Positions 19,497-29,637 of a stretch of DNA of 64,000 nucleotides are shown piece after piece. Source of the stretch: Blastobasis lacticolella (Eukaryota > Arthropoda > Insecta > Lepidoptera > Blastobasidae). The notes beneath the pieces were generated by a model. It worked only from the letters and a program-made list of their open reading frames with translations, was not told where the DNA came from and made no database searches. Numbering within the stretch: the stretch's first letter is position 1; every line of letters begins with the position of its first letter. Position numbers and translations under genes: made by a program. The stretch lies in the NCBI GenBank assembly GCA_905147135.1, contig LR990067.1:8494001-8558000 (forward strand), written 5' to 3'.

Positions 19497-19860
19497 ATAA
19501 GAAAACTCACTGTCACGCAAAGAGCAATGGAAAGGGCTATGCTCGGAGTCTCGTACAGCGATCGAATCAGAAATGAGGAGATCCGCAAGCGAACCAAGGT
19601 TACCGACATAGCCCAAAGGATTGCAAGGTTAAAGTGGCAGAGGGGAGGACACATAGCTCGAAGAACAGATGGCCGATGGGGCAGTAAAGTGGCGACCACG
19701 TACCCGAAGACGCGTGGGTAGGCCTCCCACTAGGTGGACCGACGACCTGGTAAAGGTCGCAGGTACCAGCTGGATGCGGAAGACACAGGACCGGCCGCCG
19801 TGGAGATTTTTGGGGGAGGCCTATGCCCAGCAATGGGCGTCTTTCGGCTAGTATAATGAA
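19497..19860 (+). pseudogene. RTE-type LINE C-terminal coding tail
   Basis: Two overlapping frames, split by a frameshift near 19700, together encode the RTE polyprotein end: MERAMLGVSYSDRIRNEEIR, RKRTKVTDIAQRIARLKWQ, GHIARRTDGRWG, then WRPRTRRRVGRPPTRWTDDL and FLGEAYAQQWASFG before the stop. This is the best copy of a family also at 292, 6268, 38995 and 52190. Apurinic endonuclease and RT domains are absent because of 5' truncation. Confidence 0.8.
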
Positions 19861-19984
19861 TGTTCACAGACATGCTTCGTCAGCGATCAACCCAGTCGGA
19901 GTCTTTGGTCTTGGTCTACAATACTCTCGAATAGCTTAATTTTGTGGCTCACAAATTTTATAATATGCTATTTATAGCCGTCTA

Positions 19985-20105
19985 TTTACTGATTCCTAAA
20001 ATGACAGTTTTCCAAAATGCTAAATTCATGTAATGCCAGGTTTCCCAATAAGTACGTTTCCCAAAATGATTGTTTCCCGTAAAGTCCGTTAACAAAAGCG
20101 GACAT
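19985..20105 (+). repeat. Degenerate 'TTTCCCAAAATG' phrase repeat
   Basis: Variants of one short phrase recur: AAAATGACAGTTTTCCAAAATG split over two units, AGGTTTCCCAATAAGTACG, TTTCCCAAAATGATTG, TTTCCCGTAAAGTCCG, spaced about 16-30 bp. The units are too divergent to be a microsatellite. Confidence 0.5.
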
Positions 20106-21330
20106 TTTGAGACGTGGTATTAAACCTAAAAGACAACGATGACGATGAGGAAAAGACAATTTTCCTAATTGACGACTCGACAAACTTATTCAGCAGCGGG
20201 CACGAGGCAAAGTGGACTTTGCACCGTGGTAATAAGAGACGGGATGGATGCGCAAGATTGCTTGGCAGGCACAAGTGGTATTTATTAGGGCACACATGTC
20301 GGTTGCGACTGGTTTTCGCGGGCGCGAAGCGGTGTGTGTGGCTTTAGCGGTGGAGGGTTCTGCCTTTTTGCACGTGTGGGAGACTGGGATGTTAGGAATA
20401 GTCAGAATATGTTACGCCGAATCTACAACGTGAGAAAAATGCAGGGGGAAGGGGGGACGGTGGGATGTTGCAGTGTTGTGAGAAAAAATTATTTCACTGT
20501 TTATTGTACACAATAATGATATAAAGAGAAATATAACAGCACAAAAGACACAACAGGCGCTGCTTATTTCTAAAAAGAAATTTCTTCCAGCAGGCCCACA
20601 GAAGAGAGATGTTAGACTAAAGTAACGCAGATACGACGTGCACAATGATTGAATATATAAATACATAAATATATTTATAAAATAGTTGGCTATAAGTGGT
20701 TAATTACATATAGGAATTCGGACTATTATTTATTTAAACTCGCGTTCTTTTCACATATTATATTAAACGTCGGGAAATCAGATCGAAAAGTTACGTCGCA
20801 TGTAAGAACCTACCGCTTAATATAATAAATTAAAAAAGAGTTGGTCTATGTTTAATTATAAGAGCCACATATTTAGAGGATTGTTAAAAGTGTTATGTAA
20901 AATACCTACTTTTTGACTAAAAGTACAAGAAAAACTTAACTTGATAGAGAGAGAAAGAATACACTTAAAGGTCGCGGTAATAAAAAACAAAAATCAAAGA
21001 AATACTTGAAATTTTTTCTAGAATGTTCCACATCTGCAACCAATATAGCGCAAACATAACCTAAATAATAACAAGTTATACAGATACATAATTATACTAC
21101 ACCTTAAGCTTACAGATAACTGATTGTTACAGCACATATTCACACCAAATAAGTACGTTTCTCTATACATGTACTAAAGTTATGTTCTGTACCTACTTTA
21201 ATGAGAGTTGTGTCTTTCTTGAATTAACGTTTTATCTATCTTTCTATCTATACATAACTATTCCATAGGCCACATTTAAACCATGCACCATCTCATCGTC
21301 CGCAAACCATGGACCACCTCGTCTCATTAA
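20106..21330. other. About 1.2 kb with no recognised gene
   Basis: Short frames near 20114-20516 show no known domain or splice pattern. 20700-21250 is AT-rich with no repeat family that I can match. Nothing supportable. Confidence 0.4.
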
Positions 21331-21332
21331 TT

Positions 21333-21525
21333 CAATTCAAAATTTCTTTATTGATTAGGACATTAAATATCTCTTTCAATCGTCAAAAAAGAGAGGGGTA
21401 CGAAAGTAAGAAGGGAACACACAGTGACACGCTGACCGCCCTATGGCCGTAGATAAACGTATCCCTCGCCAACCACGACCGAACCGTGCTCGACAATGCC
21501 AGGCAGAGCCGGAACGCTATATTGT
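21333..21525 (-). repeat. Rep-E, reverse copy
   Basis: 'TTCAAAATTTCTTTATTGAT', 'ATATCTCTTTCAATCGTC', 'CACAGTGACACGCTGACCGC' and CAATGCCAGGCAGAGCCGGA are the reverse complement of 35606-35793. Confidence 0.75.
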
Positions 21526-21539
21526 ATTATATAGGTACT

Positions 21540-22034
21540 AGTGGACCCGGCGCGACTTCGTTCGCGTAGCGTTCTAACCCTACACCTGCCCTACACCTAC
21601 CGTACACCTACCCTACACCTACCTTACACCTACCCTACATCTACCCTACACCTACCCTACACCTACCTTACACTTACCCTACACCTACCCTACACCTACC
21701 TTACACTTACCCTACACCTACCCTACACCTACCCTACATTTACCTTACACCTACCCTACATCTACCCTACACCTACCCTACACCTACCTTACATTTACCC
21801 TACACCTACCCTACACCTACCTTACACTTACCCTACACCTACCCTACACCTACCCTACACCTACCCTACACCTACCCTACACCTACCCTACACCTACCCT
21901 ACACCTTAGGTGTGAATCTAAACCATTCCCAGATCCCCTTGAACACACACAAAAAATTTCATCAAAATCGGTCCAGTCGTTTGAGAGTAGTTCAGTGACA
22001 TACACACTCACAGAAGAATTATATATATAAAGAT
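21540..22034 (-). mobile_element. Helitron-like element carrying an 11-bp minisatellite
   Basis: On the minus strand it starts near TCTTTATATATATAATTC, continues 'GGACCGATTTTGATGAAATT' and ends CGCGCCGGGTCCACTAG. Such TC...CTAG termini and the ACCGATTTTGATGAAAT segment are typical of lepidopteran non-autonomous Helitrons. About 327 bp of the interior is the tandem array at 21579-21905. Confidence 0.6.
21579..21905 (+). repeat. 11-bp minisatellite (TACCCTACACC)n
   Basis: About 30 units of 11 bp with sporadic C/T variants. Because 33 nt equals three units, the array reads as an 11-residue peptide repeat (TLHLPYTYPTP), which is an artefact and not a gene. On the minus strand it is GGGTAGGTGTA-type, G rich. 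Confidence 0.85.
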
Positions 22035-22680
22035 GTCTAGTATAATTAAGAAATTTCTTTATAATTAATAAAGAACATTCTCGTCGTATCCTAAAACTTG
22101 ACAATGGAGGACTCGTTCGAGGCCAGTACAAATGCTTGCGTCGCCGAATACTGGGCGAACAAAGTGTAAGGGCGAGTTAAGTATATCGACTCGATAAGAA
22201 GAAGAAAAGAAGATAAAATCGATAAGCAAAAAAAAAAGCAAAATAAAAATTCCTCACCAGAACACCATCACCACAAACCGAGGAATCGGCGATCGCCTGA
22301 CTCCGAAACCCACCATACCGACGCGCTTTTTCTAAGAAAACAACTTCTTTTTTGCTTTTTAAGAAATTCCTCCCACCAAACTGACCAGAGGACAACGCAC
22401 GCGCACCAAATCTGTGACTAGAGTGCGCAGACGCAGCCTAAACTAATTTGTCACTCCGAGGGGACCACAATTGGTCTGGTTGCACAACAATCGAGTTGTA
22501 GCGATGATTGTCCGATTCCTTATCGGTATTTAATCACGATTTATTTACGATTTAAGTATTTATAAAAGCTCAGGTCCGAAGTGGCAAGAATAAAAGAAGA
22601 TGTATGAAAGAGTTGTGGATATATGCGAGGCCAGGGAGTTGTGTCCGGACAGAGACACCTGTGGAACACAGGCGTGAGCT
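22035..22680. other. No gene recognised
   Basis: A 72-codon minus frame (22177-22395) starts MSSGQFGGRN and is later Phe/Tyr rich, with no known domain. Nothing else supportable. Confidence 0.35.
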
Positions 22681-22689
22681 TTATGCATG

Positions 22690-23030
22690 TATTTTTTTTA
22701 TGTCATACGGTAGGCAAACATGCAAGCGGGCCACCTGATGGAAAGTGGTCACCCCTGCCAATAGACATTAGCAACACCAAGAGTAACGCCAATGCGTTGC
22801 ACACTTCTATAACACGTTAATCTGGCAGCAAAAAGGCAAAAGCCACTCCACTGCCAAAGCCACGGTTCCCCAAATTCCCACCCCATGGAGCACTGGAAAC
22901 CTTACTCACCGGCAGAAACACAATACTACTTAAAAGAGTATTGTTTAGCTGCGGTATTCTGCAAGGTGGAGGTACCTTCCCAGTCGGGCGGCTCCAATTC
23001 GAACGGGATACCCCGCTATGCCCTACTTCT
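22690..23030 (-). mobile_element. Rep-C, near full length, reverse
   Basis: Reads from 'TTTTTTATGTCATACGGTAG' (A tail in reverse) through 'CCATGGAGCACTGGAAACC' to 'GGCTCCAATTCGAACGGGAT' and CGCTATGCCCTACTTCTCTT. About 340 bp; a good representative of the family. Confidence 0.8.
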
Positions 23031-23039
23031 CTTAAAATG

Positions 23040-23235
23040 CTCTCTTTTACACTGTGACAAACAAGCAGACAGCCCACCTGACGGTAAGCGGTTCCGTCCA
23101 TGACATCTACGGTTCATGCATTTAGGTTGCAGGCAACAAAAATGCAGAACCGCAGCTGCGTTGTCACTGTAAGGACTAAGATGAAATTCCTCATGCCGCA
23201 TTGCTTCAAACCGGAACACAACATTGCAAGCACAA
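23040..23235 (-). repeat. Rep-H copy
   Basis: 'AAGCAGACAGCCCACCTGAC', GACATCTACGGTTCATGCAT, AAAATGCAGAACC and 'CCGGAACACAACATTGCAAG' match 42405-42605. Confidence 0.6.
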
Positions 23236-23519
23236 AGCCACGATTTTTATACTAAGTACTTAAATGGGCTTTTCTGAAATACAGCGCTGTGACAGGCATT
23301 ACCCCTCACAGCATTATGCTGAGACTGGTCCATTTCGGTTTCCATTACATCACTGGCTGGTCTTATGTAATTTTCAATAATTATAATTTACTGTACTTAC
23401 CTTAGGTTAAGGATGTAATGAAGATCCGAATAAAATACTGTCTATGTCTAATAAAATTAATAACCTGAACGACAGAAAAAGATAACGCCAACCAATTTTA
23501 CCTGTATACAAATATTTAC

Positions 23520-23660
23520 TAAAGTACTGAACCGATTTTAATGAAAAGCTAAGAATCGTCTCGATTAAACTGGCTTTCAAATAGAGAAAACCGCATCCAA
23601 ATCGGCCCATCCGTTCGGGAGCTACGATGTCAGACACAGATACACACAGCCACACAACAC
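23520..23660 (+). repeat. Rep-G reference copy
   Basis: 'CTGAACCGATTTTAATGAAA', 'CGTCTCGATTAAACTGGC', 'AACCGCATCCAAATCGG' and GGGAGCTACGATGTCAGACA. An uninterrupted copy, used to recognise the split one at 4625-5008. Confidence 0.5.
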
Positions 23661-23784
23661 TGATGCACACATCAAACCTATTACCACCTCTCTTTTTTGT
23701 CGTGGATTAAAAATCGCTCAAAATCTTCAGCCGCATCGTCATATTTGATTGATCACTTATATAATTTACGCGCCCGGTCCGCTT

Positions 23785-23865
23785 TCCAAAAGGCGTGATA
23801 CAAAAACGGACCTTATTCTGTGAGCAATACATCCATTTTGATCTGCCCTTTGATGACTTAGGTTG
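23785..23865 (+). repeat. MITE-P half copy
   Basis: 'CGTGATACAAAAACGGACCT', TATTCTGTGAGCAATACATC and TTTTGATCTGCC form one arm only. Confidence 0.55.
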
Positions 23866-24238
23866 CTGGATTAAGCAAAGGTGTAATCGGTATCTAAGCC
23901 ATAGTTAGCAACATGACAAAATCCTTACTTTTGGTGTCCAGAAAGAAAGTAAAACGTCGAAAAGGAAAGGAAGGACAGAAGCCCAAAATTAGGATTTAAC
24001 GAAGTTGCTGAATGTAGCCCTCGATTCAAAAGCCAAGAAACAAGCAAGCACAAATGTCCAAACTACCAACAGAACCCTAAAGCGTACGAGAAAAATTGCG
24101 CGCACCATCATTGGCTAGACCATAAATCACATCATCATCGCCAATAAAATGACTCCATTGTCAAGTCAGTGTTTGTTTTCGTGTCACAGACGACACGAGT
24201 TAAAATAACAATTGCCATCTTGATCCAATCCTTTAGAT

Positions 24239-24915
24239 CAGTGTTTCTCAAACTTATGGCTCCACGTGCCCCTGTCAAACTTTGCAGATGACAGCAAAGT
24301 CCCCCCCCCCCCCCCCTCCAACCGAAAGAAAAAAAATAGACTGTAGGAGAAAATAAGATTTTTATTTTAATAACGGCCACAAATATGAATGTGTAACCAT
24401 GATACAATTTGGTCAGGATCCCCTGGTAGCAGGGTCACGGAGGGCAGATGGTAGTCGCTCCACTGTAATTACCTGATCGCCCAATAATGGATCATGGTCA
24501 AGGCGGACCCCGGGCCCTCGCACTCGAGAGCACAACCCGGACATTTACGGGATTTTTTTAACGGTCACAAATACAAATTTTTAATATTAATGTGATGGGT
24601 GGGCTTGTTTCTTGTCGCAAACTGAGTAATTAGGAGTAATTTTGGACCATTTTAACCTTAGTTCTCACTCAGCATCAAGCCGATTTATGGATTTCTTTTT
24701 TCGATCATGGCCAGGCGTGCGGAAACCCTTACTCATATAAGTATGTTGTATTGTAGCTAATGGTAAAAGGAAATTTACCGATTTGCGCCCACATGGATGG
24801 CGCACGCGCCTGCCAGTCATACAGCCAGCATTACGTAAATCTTGTCGCAAACCCCCTACTATAGAATGGACGAACCCCTAGGGGCTCGTGTATCCCACTT
24901 TGAGAATCTGCTCTG
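24239..24915. mobile_element. Possible hAT-type element with (C)16 tract
   Basis: CAGTGTTTCTCAAACTTATG at the left and 'CCACTTTGAGAATCTGCTCTG' in reverse complement at the right resemble the CAGTGTTTCTCAAA ends of Charlie-like hATs. No 8-bp duplication could be matched. Encloses a 16-C run (24301-24316) and a SINE-A fragment. Confidence 0.4.
24405..24555 (+). repeat. SINE-A 3' half
   Basis: 'TTTGGTCAGGATCCCCTGGT', GCAGATGGTAGTCGCTCCAC and GGATCATGGTCAAGGCGGAC match the SINE-A consensus. Confidence 0.7.
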
Positions 24916-25114
24916 TTGTAGAAAGACGTCACAGAATCGCTACCGCGTATCTCAGTAACGGTCAGAATGAACGAAATGAATACCATTGGGGAGTATAGTA
25001 ACGATCCGTTTTACATTTTCAGTTTGGAGTTTCGTACTTTTTAAATTGAGGTACAGGGGTCGCTCATTATTCTGTACATATATCGTCGGTGGTTTGTATA
25101 AAGGCCTCACCGTA

Positions 25115-25195
25115 TTGATTAGCATTAATTATGGACTGCTTACCATCAGGCAGGCCGTAAGCTTGTTTGCCACGTTGGTGGTATAAAAAAATAAT
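25115..25195 (+). repeat. LINE 3' end
   Basis: 'GACTGCTTACCATCAGGCAG', 'GCCGTAAGCTTGTTTGCCAC' and a GTATAAAAAAATAA end: the shared retroposon 3' terminus with A tail. Confidence 0.6.
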
Positions 25196-25599
25196 AATTA
25201 TGGAATAGGATATGGACACACAGCACATTGGTACTTAGTCCTATTAACATGTTGGACGATACACAGTTCAGGATACACACACAAAATATTTTCTATTATT
25301 CTACATTTCTTGGCGCTTTGTAACCTACTTGGCTTAAACCTAATGATGAACTTTGACTGGCTCCATATATTTTTAAGCAAAAACATCAGCGGAAGCAGCG
25401 CTTTGAATGTTGTTGTGAAGAATTACGTTCAAACCGGAAACGCCAAGCCCCGAGCGCGCAAGAGTATCAATACAACAAAATTAACCTATTCAAAACTAGT
25501 GATTAGATCCTAGGTACTAGAGTGTGTAAAATAGGATAATGTACAATTCATTCATACAAAGATATATATGGCACCATCAGTCAATGCAAACGTGAAGGT

Positions 25600-25975
25600 C
25601 ACATGGTCGGCGACACGGGAGTGATGCCCCTGGTACTGGTATTCCAAAAGGTTGCGGTAAGTGCTTATCATCTATATTTATTTTTATGTAATACGGCAGG
25701 CAAACAGGCATGCGGGCCACCTGATGGAAAGTGGTCACCGCCGCCTATGGACATCACCAGGGGCGCTATCAACGCGTTGCCCGCCACTAAGGAGACCTCT
25801 AATATACCTCTTGAACGATTCCATGTCATATTCCAAAAGAAACACTGTGGCTGGGAGCTCATTCCACATCCGGGATCCACATCTTTAGCCGGGTAGATAC
25901 AGATATACCTTCAGTATTAATGTAATTATTCTTGTGTGAGCAATAAAGAATTTATCTATCTATCTATCTATCTAT
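25600..25975 (-). repeat. LINE C-terminus and 3' end, reverse, plus (TATC)n
   Basis: On the minus strand it encodes WNELPA-like sequence then EYDMESFKRY, the C-terminal signature of APE-type LINE ORF2, then the 3' motif (reverse: GGGCCACCTGATGGAAAGTG). A (TATC)n microsatellite after AATAAAG lies at 25945-25972. Confidence 0.6.
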
Positions 25976-25977
25976 TA

Positions 25978-26410
25978 ACTGTAGAGTCGAACTGTTCAGT
26001 TAAAACGTATGCGCGTAGGCAAAACTGAGAACTGTGCAGTTGGACTGAACTGGATCTAATCCAATCGAAATATTATTAGATAGAACTGTAAAGCGAAAAC
26101 TGTGCAGTTAAATTTGTAGGAGTGTAGCAAAAAATTACGCAGTTGTTGTGCTAAATACCTTTTTATCTCGCTTTATTCTTTTACAAATTTTAGTAGCGAC
26201 TTAAATTACGTAAATAACTTTAAATTACGTAAAAACGTATAAAATTACAACGGAAAAAGCCCTCCGCCTTTGACGCATTGGGTAAAAACTCAACTCAACG
26301 TGTGGTTTGAACTGAACAGTCGAACTGTTAAGTTAAAACTGAAGGTCTGTAGACACTAGGGATGTCAGTTTTAACTGAACAGTTCGACTGTTTAGTTAAA
26401 ACTGCCAACG
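25978..26410. mobile_element. Element with GAACAGTTCGAC inverted repeats
   Basis: Clusters of GTCGAACTGTTCAGTTAAAA near 25985 and their complements 'TTTTAACTGAACAGTTCGAC' near 26370 suggest a MITE of about 430 bp. Further 'AACTGTGCAGTT'-like copies lie inside. Ends and target duplication are not certain. Confidence 0.45.
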
Positions 26411-26439
26411 GCCACTAATTTTAGTCCGTAGCCGGCTTT

Positions 26440-26948
26440 TGTGGTATTTATTTATTTTATTCAGGTAGTAAACATGAGTTTCCAATTATATAGCTTGTAG
26501 ACCTATAACTACCCTTAATACAAATTCTTATAGCACAGAGTAAACTTTTATATAATATTATATAGTAACAATTTTACTTAAAAGCACCTACTTAGTATAC
26601 AATACTAGGATTTACAAAGTACTACAAAGCATACCCTGTTAATTCCACAATTATTTATCCTAGTACACCATGTACATTTTTCTTAAAACTGGTTAAATTA
26701 TTATGAAACATATCTATATCACCAAACAATAAATTATATGTGTTTGGAGAACGCAGGAAAAACCTATATTTAGCATAATTTGTTCGGCCAAAATTTATAT
26801 AAAATTTAAATTTTTTACAACGTGATGGGTTACACGGTATCTTAAAATTAAGTTTGTTAAGCAGATAGGAACAATCTATAAAACCGTTTATCATCTTAAA
26901 CAGGTATACGACGTCAGTATTATTAACTATTAGATACAATTTAAAATG
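26440..26948 (-). pseudogene. 3' end of a Jockey/CR1-group LINE
   Basis: The minus strand encodes about 95 residues of an ORF2 tail: LFKMINGFIDCSYLLNKLNF, then FYINFGRTNYAKY, then FGDIDMFHNNLTSFKK, then a stop at 26655. The FLYKLxNGxIDCxxLLxxINF...RTNY...DIF pattern is standard for the C-terminus of these LINEs. A 3' UTR of about 210 bp ends in TGAATAAAATAAATAAA. 5'-truncated, so only a relic. Confidence 0.75.
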
Positions 26949-27039
26949 ACATAGGCCTCCCCCAGTGGACCACAAAGAAGCCTAGCCTCAGTCACGTTGT
27001 CATCTATCTGCAGCCTTTCGCAAATCGTCGGCTACCACG

Positions 27040-27180
27040 GCTACCACAAGTACGCTGTCGCGCGCGATAAGCAAGAAAAGGCGCCACATAGATACTGCTC
27101 TCTTTCATCTTAGCATTGAGAGAAGGAAACAAAATCTCTCTCGCGTCGAGAGCTATTTCGCAGGCACACGTACGCTTGCC
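27040..27180. repeat. MITE-I arm
   Basis: 'GCTGTCGCGCGCGATAAGCA', 'AGAAAAGGCGCCACATAGAT' and 'CATTGAGAGAAGGAAAC' match one arm of the palindrome at 52795-53050. Confidence 0.5.
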
Positions 27181-27325
27181 ATTGGCCTCAGGAACTCGTC
27201 TGATCTACCAACCTCGTCTAGTATTTGGCAATTAACTCGCTTATCTCTTCTTACATAACATGATATGTTATCGTGAGGGAGATGAAATAACTATTTGTAT
27301 ATCCTTAGCATACCTAACCTTAGAT

Positions 27326-27582
27326 ACGAGTGTCGGTGGCTTGTTGGTACCGGTATCCGACTTCGGGTTCGAATCCCACTGCAGCCATGTACCAATGACT
27401 CTTTTCTGAGTTATGTATATTCGTTGAATACTAACCGATGCTCTTACGGTGAGGGAAAACATCGTAATGAAACATGCACATTCAGGCGACTGTCAAATCT
27501 GTCAAAACTTGGATCATGGTCAACGGGGACCCGGGGCGTGAGAGCACAACCGGGACATTAACGCTATGATGATGATGATGAT
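27326..27582 (+). mobile_element. SINE-A with B box and (GAT)n tail
   Basis: Head 'GTCGGTGGCTTGTTGG', B box 'GGGTTCGAATCCC' (27365 region), then CATGTACCAATGACTCTTTT, TCTTACGGTGAGGGAAAACA, an internal deletion, and 'GGACATTAACGCTATGATGA'. The tRNA-like A/B box arrangement marks it as a pol III-derived SINE. Confidence 0.8.
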
Positions 27583-27589
27583 TGGCCGT

Positions 27590-27815
27590 GTGGTGTCCGG
27601 CAGAGTAGAATAGCACCAACCCCTTACACTCATGGGTGTTGTACAAGGCGACTAATGTTTTCGAGACAAAAGATCAAGAGTCTCCGTAATCTGGAAAATG
27701 GGCAGCAGCATTTTCCATTGTTATATTTAAACACTCAAACAAACAATCTCCAACCCGCCTGCCAAGCGTGGGGATTATGGCAATAACCTCCCCTTTCGTG
27801 GGTTTTGCCACAACT
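27590..27815 (+). mobile_element. Rep-B copy directly after SINE-A
   Basis: 'GTGTGGTGTCCGGCAGAGTA'...'AATAACCTCCCCTTTCGTGG'. It begins right after the (GAT)n tail of SINE-A, so the tail may have served as its target. Confidence 0.75.
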
Positions 27816-28063
27816 AGGTCTGAGAATTATGCCTGCGACAGTTTTACTAATGGATTCCGATTAGAATTGGAATTTAAGGGTTGTTCCTATTGGCTTTGTG
27901 CCACCAGCAGACTGTCCCTCCCTTCACATAACAATAAGCAGTGAGTGGTTCATCTACTCTTCAGGCAACGGTACCTATTAATACTTGAATGTTATGAGAC
28001 CATAAAAGCACTGTAAACACAAAATGTACACATGGTATAAATCAAAGTCGCTTCCCACGCCGA

Positions 28064-28240
28064 TGGAATCTATGTACGCATCTTTTGAACTACGCAACGA
28101 ATTTTAATGCGGTTTTCATTATAGATAAGAGTGATCTTGAATCACAATTGGGTACGTTTATAGGCAAGGAAAAAGGGTAGGGTAGAGCATAGGGGTAGGG
28201 GTAGGCCGCCACGCGAATGAAGTCGCGCCAGGCCTGCTAG
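28064..28240 (+). mobile_element. Helitron-like element, 3' end clear
   Basis: Contains 'CGAATTTTAATGCGGTTTTC', GGGTAGGG/GGGGTAGG units and ends 'GCGAATGAAGTCGCGCCAGG', CCTGCTAG. Same family as 21540-22034 but with only a few minisatellite units. Confidence 0.5.
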
Positions 28241-28494
28241 TGAATTATAAAATTTAATGTATGACACTTGAGTGTATCCAGAATCATGAACATTTTATAC
28301 AGAATTGGGTCTTTGGATTTGGCAACTGAAGTAATATAAATGATTGACAGCTGTGCCTTTTATAACCTTATCAGGTTATGTCTTAGATAAAACCCTATTA
28401 TAAACAATTAAAAATGACAGCGAAATTTATACAAATAATATATTCATATAAATTAATATATTGTACAATTCATTTACCGTCCTATGATTAAACT

Positions 28495-29637
28495 CTAATG
28501 TATTGCAAATCCTGAAAAAACTTCAAAATGGTGGTTCAACGCTGTCACAGTTTGTAATTTAACACACGAGTTCAGGGCTCCGTGTTGCAAATTACTTTTG
28601 CAAAAGAATATCCGTTTCGCTCTTGCATGCACCAGGGCCATAGCGCACATAACGCATGGCTCTCTCAAAATATAAACATAGTAACCCGTACATAGGTACG
28701 GTGTATCCTTGAGTACTTCACTCATGGATACTCTGTACTTCTCTTCATAGTCTTTCATATCCGATTTGCTGAGATACTGCCTTGCGAAGAATTTCGTTTC
28801 TGGGAATTTCTTAACAAGATAATCTTTGAGACCTTCATTGATTCCTCTGTTTATATGATGTTTCCCGGTTCCCTTTTCACCCCATACTCCACCGGACTGT
28901 GTTTTAGCCACATTATCTATCGCCAACATCGCTGAATGCTGAGTTGGGTGATCGTTATTGCAAAAAGAAATGGCTACAACCGAATTCTCTTTAGGATCAA
29001 CCACAACTGTGGCATTGTAAATGTCTAAAATACTATTTAAATCACATTCTGTGTCCTGTAAATGCCATCGGAGTGTTTCCAAGGCAATATTCATAAATGA
29101 CACATGAGCTTTTACTTCATTTTCTGAGAAAAACTTATCAGAGACAAGTTTTTCTAAATATTTATCTGGGTGGAAGTTGCATGCCCATAACGAAGGATTG
29201 TATTGGCCTTTGATCTTGGGTGCCACTGCAGGCAAATCTTTCTCTGTGAAATAATTGAAAATACCGTTCATTAACTCCGGCACCTTTTGCTCCAAATATT
29301 CTTGAATGGAATATGAGTTATCAAGATCTTCTAAAGGGCATAATATAACACTCCCTTTGACTACCCGTTTGAGATGTTGCAGCGTGTTCAGGGGCAACTT
29401 TTCATTGAGAACGGCGATTATTCTCGAGAGATCCTTTTTTTCTTTGACATGCCCAACATAAACTTTTCTCAGGGGTGATGGTTCGTGGTACTCATCACTC
29501 AGAATGGCTTTTAATGTGGTTGTTTCATTTAACTTGCTGATGTAACCATCAATTATTTCCGTTGTTTTGTTGTGTGAATTTTCTATCATCTTCTGTTTCT
29601 TAGCCACAGGCTCTATTTCGGGCTGTGAGTTATCCAT
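28495..29637 (-). CDS. ADAT3: tRNA-specific adenosine deaminase subunit 3 (ADAT3/TAD3)
   Basis: A complete 380-codon single-exon frame, ATG at 29637 in good context (TTTAAAATGG), stop TAG at 28495-28497. ADAT3 pairs with ADAT2 to deaminate adenosine 34 to inosine in tRNA anticodons; ADAT3 is the structural, tRNA-binding partner. The C-terminal cytidine/deoxycytidylate deaminase fold is seen at about 205-375: the zinc histidine in HPTQHSAM (His234) and PCVMCAMALVHARAKRIFF with zinc cysteines 328 and 331. The usual catalytic Glu two residues after the His is Ala (HSA), the expected loss in this subunit. The N-terminal 200 residues (LSRIIAVLNEKLPLNTLQHLK) fit the ADAT3-specific tRNA-binding region. 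Length matches the family. No frameshift; clearly functional looking. Symbol follows the vertebrate name. Confidence 0.92.
   Translation of the reverse strand: MDNSQPEIEPVAKKQKMIENSHNKTTEIIDGYISKLNETTTLKAILSDEYHEPSPLRKVYVGHVKEKKDLSRIIAVLNEKLPLNTLQHLKRVVKGSVILCPLEDLDNSYSIQEYLEQKVPELMNGIFNYFTEKDLPAVAPKIKGQYNPSLWACNFHPDKYLEKLVSDKFFSENEVKAHVSFMNIALETLRWHLQDTECDLNSILDIYNATVVVDPKENSVVAISFCNNDHPTQHSAMLAIDNVAKTQSGGVWGEKGTGKHHINRGINEGLKDYLVKKFPETKFFARQYLSKSDMKDYEEKYRVSMSEVLKDTPYLCTGYYVYILREPCVMCAMALVHARAKRIFFCKSNLQHGALNSCVKLQTVTALNHHFEVFSGFAIH

Noticed and set aside
21541..21909. 122-codon frame with an 11-residue peptide repeat
   Set aside because: Pure product of the 11-bp minisatellite; all frames are open because the unit lacks stops.
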